Source: Aeromonas piscicola (GTDB lineage Bacteria; Pseudomonadota; Gammaproteobacteria; Enterobacterales; Aeromonadaceae). From it: a stretch of DNA of 64,000 nucleotides. The notes beneath the pieces are model-generated. The model worked only from the letters and a program-made list of their open reading frames with translations, made no database searches and had not been told where the DNA came from. The stretch spans positions 1 through 64,000 of the forward strand of contig NZ_CDBL01000036.1 in assembly GCF_000820005.1 (NCBI RefSeq), given 5' to 3'. Position 1 is the stretch's first letter; each line of letters begins with the position of its first letter. A program made the translations under genes and the position numbers. Below are positions 60,535 through 64,000 of the stretch, in pieces.

Positions 60535-60584
60535 CCGTCTGGCATGGTCGGATAATAGGCGAAATTGTAGGGGATTCATGGGGC

Positions 60585-60624
60585 GGGGCTGCGCCGGGCC
60601 TGGTTGGCCCGGGACGGAAGCCCC
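60585..60624. other. GC-rich hairpin upstream of tag
   Basis: GGGGCT / AGCCCC outside and CCGGGCC / GGCCCGG inside form a stable hairpin with an internal loop, 70 bases before the tag ATG. It has no U tract. It may structure the tag leader. Confidence 0.4.
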
Positions 60625-60693
60625 CTCATGTGGCCGATGAAATCCCCTTGTCGGACAGAGAGTCGGGCAGAGAAAAATAACAGGAGACGAAGA

Positions 60694-61266
60694 ATGGAAC
60701 TGCGCTGCGCCTGGGTGACCAAGGACCCGGAATATATCGAATACCATGACAAGCAGTGGGGCCGGCCGGTTTATGACGCCCGCGAGCTGTTTGCCAAGCT
60801 CTGCCTCGATGGCCAGCAGGCGGGGCTGTCGTGGATCACCATCCTCAAGCGTACCGAGAGCTACCATCGCGCCTATGCCGACTTTGATCCTGTGCTGATA
60901 GCCCAGTTCGACGAGCAGGATGTAGAGCGGCTGATGGAGGACACCGGCATTATCCGCAACCGCCTCAAGGTGCAGTCGATCATCAAAAATGCCCGTGCCT
61001 ATCTGGCGTTGCAGGCGCAGGGGATCGACTTCGCCGACTTCCTCTGGGGCTTTGTCGGTGGCGCTCCCATGGTCAACCAGCGGCAGGGCAACGGCGATAT
61101 TCCGGCGACATCGCCAGAGTCGGATGCCATGTCGAAGGCACTCAAGAAGCTCGGCTTCAACTTCGTCGGCAGCACGATTTGCTACGCCTTCATGCAGGCA
61201 GTGGGGATGGTGAACGATCATCTGGTCAGCTGCCCTTGCCACGCCGAGTGCCAGCAGCCGGCCTGA
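60694..61266 (+). CDS. tag: DNA-3-methyladenine glycosylase I
   Basis: Tag removes 3-methyladenine from alkylated DNA. The 190-residue product is collinear with E. coli Tag: RCAWVTKDPEYIEYHDKQWG at the start, QQAGLSWITIL, and FVGSTICYAFMQAVGMVNDH. The zinc ligands C5 and H18 are present, and CPCHAEC supplies the C-terminal histidine and cysteine. One oddity is aspartate at residue 39 (CLDGQQ) where E. coli has the base-contacting Glu38. AGGAGA precedes the ATG at 60694; the open frame upstream is not homologous. Confidence 0.95.
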   Translation: MELRCAWVTKDPEYIEYHDKQWGRPVYDARELFAKLCLDGQQAGLSWITILKRTESYHRAYADFDPVLIAQFDEQDVERLMEDTGIIRNRLKVQSIIKNARAYLALQAQGIDFADFLWGFVGGAPMVNQRQGNGDIPATSPESDAMSKALKKLGFNFVGSTICYAFMQAVGMVNDHLVSCPCHAECQQPA

Positions 61267-61353
61267 GGCTGCTATCGACCGTGCCAGACTCCCGCCAATG
61301 GGCTATCGGTCACGCCGATTGCCTGGGGCTGTCGGCCATCCTCCTCCTTGCGA

Positions 61354-61383
61354 CAAATTCGGCTGCATTTGTAGCCGAATTTG
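61354..61383. other. 11-bp hairpin downstream of tag
   Basis: CAAATTCGGCT and AGCCGAATTTG pair perfectly around an 8-base loop. No U tract follows. It could protect the tag transcript end or act as a weak terminator. Confidence 0.4.
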
Positions 61384-61445
61384 GCCCGCCAAGCGCCGCT
61401 GGCGCGCAAAAAACACTCACTCTCGCCAGCCGTTCAGACCTGCGT

Positions 61446-61474
61446 CAGACAATGGCGTGGTGGCGCGTTACAAT
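61446..61474 (+). promoter_or_regulatory. putative sigma-70 promoter of yiaD
   Basis: CAGACA, 17 bases and TACAAT match the sigma-70 elements in 4 of 6 and 5 of 6 positions, 46 bases before the yiaD ATG. Confidence 0.45.
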
Positions 61475-61519
61475 CCGGCCCCCGGCATGGTGCCGGACTG
61501 TATTCATAGAGGTTTTTTC

Positions 61520-62176
61520 ATGCGAGCCAAGATCCTGGTGCCAGCCCTGGCACTGACCATTGCCCTGACCGGCTGTACTACCAATCCCTATACCGGTGAA
61601 TCCCAGACCTCCAAGGGGGCCTGGGGGGCGCTGGCCGGCGCCGCGACGGGCGCCGCCGTGGGCGCGCTCTCCTCCAGCAAGGGTGATCGCAAGAAGGGGA
61701 TTCTGACTGGCGTGGCCGCCGGTGCCGCCCTGGGTGGCGGTATTGGTTACTACATGGACGTGCAGGAAGCCAAGCTGCGCGAGAAGCTGCAGGGTACTGG
61801 CGTCAGCGTGACCCGCAATGGCGACGAGCTGATCCTCAACATGCCGAACAACGTCACCTTCGACAGCGCCAGCGCCCAGCTGAAAGCGGCCGGTGCCAAT
61901 ACCCTGTCCGGCGTGGCCATAGTGGTTGCCGAGTTCGACAAGACCCGCCTGAACGTGGTCGGCCACACCGACAGCACAGGCTCCCGCGATCTGAACATGA
62001 AGCTCTCCGCCCAGCGTGCCGATGCCGTTGCCGCCCAGCTGATCGGTCAGGGCGTGACCGGCAGCCGCATCGCCACCCGCGGTGTGGGCCCGGATCAGCC
62101 GGTTGCCAGCAACAGCACCACCGCCGGCAAGGCCCAGAACCGTCGCGTGACCATTACCCTGACCCCGACAGCCTAA
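61520..62176 (+). CDS. yiaD: OmpA family outer-membrane lipoprotein, YiaD-like
   Basis: A 218-residue lipoprotein with lipobox ALTGC (cysteine at residue 19). A glycine-rich segment (about 35-78, with GAATGAAVGALS and AAGAALGGGIG) resembles the glycine-zipper of YiaD. The C-terminal OmpA domain (about 105-215) should bind peptidoglycan; VGHTDSTGSRDLNMKLSAQR and NRRVTITL carry its conserved aspartate and arginine. It probably links the outer membrane to the wall. The start ATG at 61520 follows AGAGG. A perfect terminator follows. Confidence 0.9.
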   Translation: MRAKILVPALALTIALTGCTTNPYTGESQTSKGAWGALAGAATGAAVGALSSSKGDRKKGILTGVAAGAALGGGIGYYMDVQEAKLREKLQGTGVSVTRNGDELILNMPNNVTFDSASAQLKAAGANTLSGVAIVVAEFDKTRLNVVGHTDSTGSRDLNMKLSAQRADAVAAQLIGQGVTGSRIATRGVGPDQPVASNSTTAGKAQNRRVTITLTPTA

Positions 62177-62197
62177 GTCGTCTGGTTTCCGGTAACA

Positions 62198-62229
62198 AAA
62201 AGGCCCCGCCATCACTGGTGGGGCCTTTT
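62198..62229. terminator. terminator between yiaD and ridA
   Basis: AAAAGGCCCCGCCA and TGGTGGGGCCTTTT form a 14-bp stem with one G-T pair and a TCAC loop. It suits both strands. Confidence 0.92.
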
Positions 62230-62248
62230 GCTATCCGGTGTTGCGGGC

Positions 62249-62366
62249 TTAGACAGCCGCAGTCAGCTGGATTTCCACCTTGTAGCCTTCGTGGGCAAGG
62301 CGGGCCTGTACGCAGGCTCGGACGGGGGCTGTGTTTGCGTCAGGGGAGCCAGGCATCCCGCTCGGC
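62249..62366 (-). pseudogene. remnant of a second, diverged ridA 3' end
   Basis: On the minus strand this encodes the same tail as the intact gene (RACVQARLAHEGYKVEIQ to the stop), at an offset of 118 bases. The first part is diverged: GATGCCTGG reads DAWLP, then an extra base breaks the frame before PVRACVQ. It has no start and no ribosome site. The 3' portion is nearly identical to the intact ridA while the 5' portion is not, so this looks like the tail of a displaced relative rather than a recent copy. Confidence 0.8.
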
Positions 62367-62714
62367 TTAGACAGCCGCAGTCAGCTGGATTTCGACCTTG
62401 TAGCCTTCGTGGGCAAGGCGGGCTTGTACGCAGGCGCGTACCGGCGCCGTACCCGCCGGGATCCAGGCATCCCACTGTTCGTTGAAGGCGGCTATGTCCG
62501 CAATGTCCTTGAGATAGATGTTGGCCATCAGGATTTTGCCGACCCCGGAGCCATTGGCTTCCAGCAGGCGCTGCAGGCTGGTCAGCACTTCGCGGGTCTG
62601 CTGGTGAATGTCGGCCTCTTCGCTGACGGGGACTTCCACCACATAGAGGGTGCCGTTGTGAATGACCACGTCTGACCAACGCTGGGTGGTGCCGACTCGG
62701 GTAATGGTTGTCAT
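62367..62714 (-). CDS. RidA family reactive-intermediate deaminase
   Basis: A 115-residue YjgF/YER057c/UK114 protein. RidA members hydrolyse reactive enamine/imine intermediates from amino acid metabolism. The substrate-carboxylate arginine is R93 in PVRACVQAR (R105 in E. coli RidA) and the late glutamate is E108 in VEIQLTA. The protein is one of the shorter, divergent subfamilies, so activity on the canonical substrate is not certain. It is followed by a diverged copy of its tail. The ATG at 62714 has GGAG a few bases before it. Confidence 0.88.
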   Translation of the reverse strand: MTTITRVGTTQRWSDVVIHNGTLYVVEVPVSEEADIHQQTREVLTSLQRLLEANGSGVGKILMANIYLKDIADIAAFNEQWDAWIPAGTAPVRACVQARLAHEGYKVEIQLTAAV

Positions 62715-62733
62715 GTTTGCTCCGAAACTGGGC

Positions 62734-62979
62734 TTATTGACCCTTGCGGATCAGATAGCGGTAGGGGGCCTGCTCTGTCTCGCTGGCGATCAGGGTGTGA
62801 TCCATGAAGCGGCAGAAGCTGGGGATGTCGCGGGTGGTTGAGGGATCGTCGGCGCTGACCAGCAGGGTCTCTCCCTGGGCCATCAGCCGCACTTTTTTAC
62901 GCACCATCATCACGGGTTCCGGGCAACGAAGCCCGATTGCGTCCAACTCATGGGTTGCATCGCAGAATAAAGCACTCAT
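62734..62979 (-). CDS. tusA: sulfur carrier protein TusA
   Basis: TusA passes persulfide sulfur from IscS into the relay for tRNA 2-thiouridine and other uses. The 81-residue length equals E. coli TusA. The active cysteine is C19 in [27 protein letters not shown] and YRYLIRKG follow as in the family. The start ATG at 62979 follows AAGG; a TTG one codon earlier is less likely. ridA starts 19 bases after its stop. Confidence 0.95.
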   Translation of the reverse strand: MSALFCDATHELDAIGLRCPEPVMMVRKKVRLMAQGETLLVSADDPSTTRDIPSFCRFMDHTLIASETEQAPYRYLIRKGQ

Positions 62980-63150
62980 CAATAATCAACCTTCAACCAA
63001 TTCAGCTGCCAATGATACTCACGGCGAAAAAATAATCAAATAACTGGGGCTGGAAGCAGCATATGTAACCGAAGTGTTATCTGGCCCTATCTAGTCCCCG
63101 TCTTCTGAGTAATATAAAAATTGAACCATATTCAACAAGGAGGTGTGAAT

Positions 63151-63342
63151 ATGCAGGTCTCCTACGGCAGATTGCAAGCCTACGCAGGCATGGGGTTCTT
63201 GGCTTTCGCCATGATAGTGATGGGCAGCCCGATCGGTAATACCGGCACCTGGTTCGGTTCCATGGTGATGATCGGACTGGGGCTCTGGATCGAGCTCAGC
63301 GATTACTACGACGAAGATGAGGACGAGAACGACAACACTTAG
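63151..63342 (+). CDS. small membrane protein with an acidic tail
   Basis: I do not recognise a family. The 63-residue product has two hydrophobic stretches (about 13-28 and 33-48) and ends in a run of Asp and Glu (YYDEDEDENDN). It begins after a near-perfect Shine-Dalgarno sequence AAGGAGGTG, among the strongest in the window, so it is probably well translated. It is flanked by its own terminator. A regulatory or stress role is typical for such proteins but is not shown here. Confidence 0.7.
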   Translation: MQVSYGRLQAYAGMGFLAFAMIVMGSPIGNTGTWFGSMVMIGLGLWIELSDYYDEDEDENDNT

Positions 63343-63361
63343 CTCCCGGATTTCTCCCACG

Positions 63362-63396
63362 ACGACAAAGGCGGATGCATTATCCGCCTTTGTCGT
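63362..63396. terminator. terminator after the small membrane protein
   Basis: ACGACAAAGGCGGAT and ATCCGCCTTTGTCGT form a perfect 15-bp stem with a 5-base loop. It can also end the minus-strand gene on its right. Confidence 0.9.
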
Positions 63397-63417
63397 TTCT
63401 GGCTGTCGAGAAAGGGA

Positions 63418-64000
63418 CTAGCGGGTCGAGCGCATGGCCCGCTCCAGATGCAGCGCCGTCTGCTCCGGGTTGGCCCTGGGGTCGTTGAAGAAGTTGCTCA
63501 GCACATCCATGATCGCCTGGCGCATGTTGGTCGGCGTCGCCATCCCTTCCGCCATGCTGGGCAGCAGGTTGCCCTCTCGCTCCGCCAGCAGGAAATCCTG
63601 GTAGGAGCGCAGGGCGCAGCGATCGAACTTACTCATGTCCGGTTTGGTGAGGGCGGGGATCGAGCCCTTCACCCGGTTGAACTCCTGCTGGAAGCGCGGC
63701 GTCATCAGCAACTGGGCCAGCTCGCCCTGCGCCTGCAACTGGGCGGGATCCCGCTGCTTGAACATGGCGATGGAGTCCAGGTTGTAGCTGAACAGCCCTT
63801 CACTGCCCGGGCTGGGCAGGCACTCTATGTCTTCACCCGGCCTGTAGTTGCTGACGCTCAGCTCCCCCTTCACCCAGTCCCCCATCAGCTGCATGGCGGC
63901 CTCGCCCGTCTCCAGCTGGTTGGTGGCCTGGTGCCACTTCAAGCCGATGAAGCTCTTGGGCACGTAGGCGCGCAACTGCTGGAAGCGGGTCAGCACCCGC
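63418..64000 (-). CDS. sugar ABC transporter solute-binding protein, C-terminal part
   Basis: The last about 193 residues of an SBP_bac_1-type extracellular sugar-binding protein; the N-terminal part lies right of the window. ETGEAAMQLMGDWVKGEL and the PSPGSEGLFSYNLDSIAMF stretch are typical of the glucose/mannose-type binding proteins, as is the late KGSIPALTKPD. The gene is transcribed leftward and ends at a strong terminator. Permease and ATPase genes would be expected outside the window. Confidence 0.8.
   Translation of the reverse strand, partial: RVLTRFQQLRAYVPKSFIGLKWHQATNQLETGEAAMQLMGDWVKGELSVSNYRPGEDIECLPSPGSEGLFSYNLDSIAMFKQRDPAQLQAQGELAQLLMTPRFQQEFNRVKGSIPALTKPDMSKFDRCALRSYQDFLLAEREGNLLPSMAEGMATPTNMRQAIMDVLSNFFNDPRANPEQTALHLERAMRSTR

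Overview
The window looks like a chromosomal segment of Aeromonas, probably of the hydrophila/dhakensis/veronii group. It is GC-rich. It keeps the gammaproteobacterial blocks ubiE-ubiJ-ubiB-tatABCD, gppA-rhlB-trxA-rho and ubiD-fre. It also carries Aeromonas-type accessory genes: a secreted GH18 chitinase, a Pla-1/cef-type lipase, and a type III effector closely matching AexU. Species assignment is inference from protein recognition only. I see no tRNA, rRNA, CRISPR array or IS element.

Layout. 1-8.8 kb: cytosine deaminase, fluoride exporter, the ubiquinone/Tat block and hemB. 8.8-17.8 kb: chitinase (minus strand), oligopeptidase A behind a possible heat-shock promoter, a GGDEF/EAL protein, a solute-binding protein and rsmJ. 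17.9-23 kb: rof, gppA, rhlB, trxA, rho. 23-30.9 kb: a secreted protein, ubiD, fre, ubiK, the lipase, glpG and glpE. 31-37.3 kb: a LysE exporter facing an AraC regulator that directly follows livKHMGF. 37.8-42.8 kb: a LacI regulator, then an alpha-glucoside PTS island with its GntR regulator. 42.9-48.9 kb: the NO-detoxification locus norR | norV-norW-yeaR-like, then a polyferredoxin. 49.2-57.4 kb: an aromatic amino acid permease, then accessory genes: effector and chaperone, an orphan RelE-like protein, a DM13 protein, an EAL protein, a broken solute-binding gene, a P-loop kinase, a palindromic repeat and an AT-rich lipoprotein. 57.4-64 kb: glyS-glyQ, tag, yiaD, ridA, tusA, a small membrane protein and the C-terminal part of a sugar-binding protein cut by the window end.

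How the genes work together. UbiE, UbiD, UbiJ, UbiK and UbiB supply ubiquinone. The Tat proteins export folded, often cofactor-bearing proteins. NorR, NorV and NorW sense and reduce NO; three NorR half-site pairs and a sigma-54 promoter are legible between norR and norV. LivKHMGF imports branched-chain amino acids beside a LysE-family exporter. Two EAL proteins, one with GGDEF, point to c-di-GMP control.

The most unusual feature is a set of recombination traces. The alpha-glucoside island lies between two identical 45-bp terminator copies. The effector segment and the next accessory segment are bounded by three near-identical terminator hairpins. Both glpG and ridA are followed by a diverged second copy of their own 3' end, like scars of allele replacement or of an integrated and lost element.
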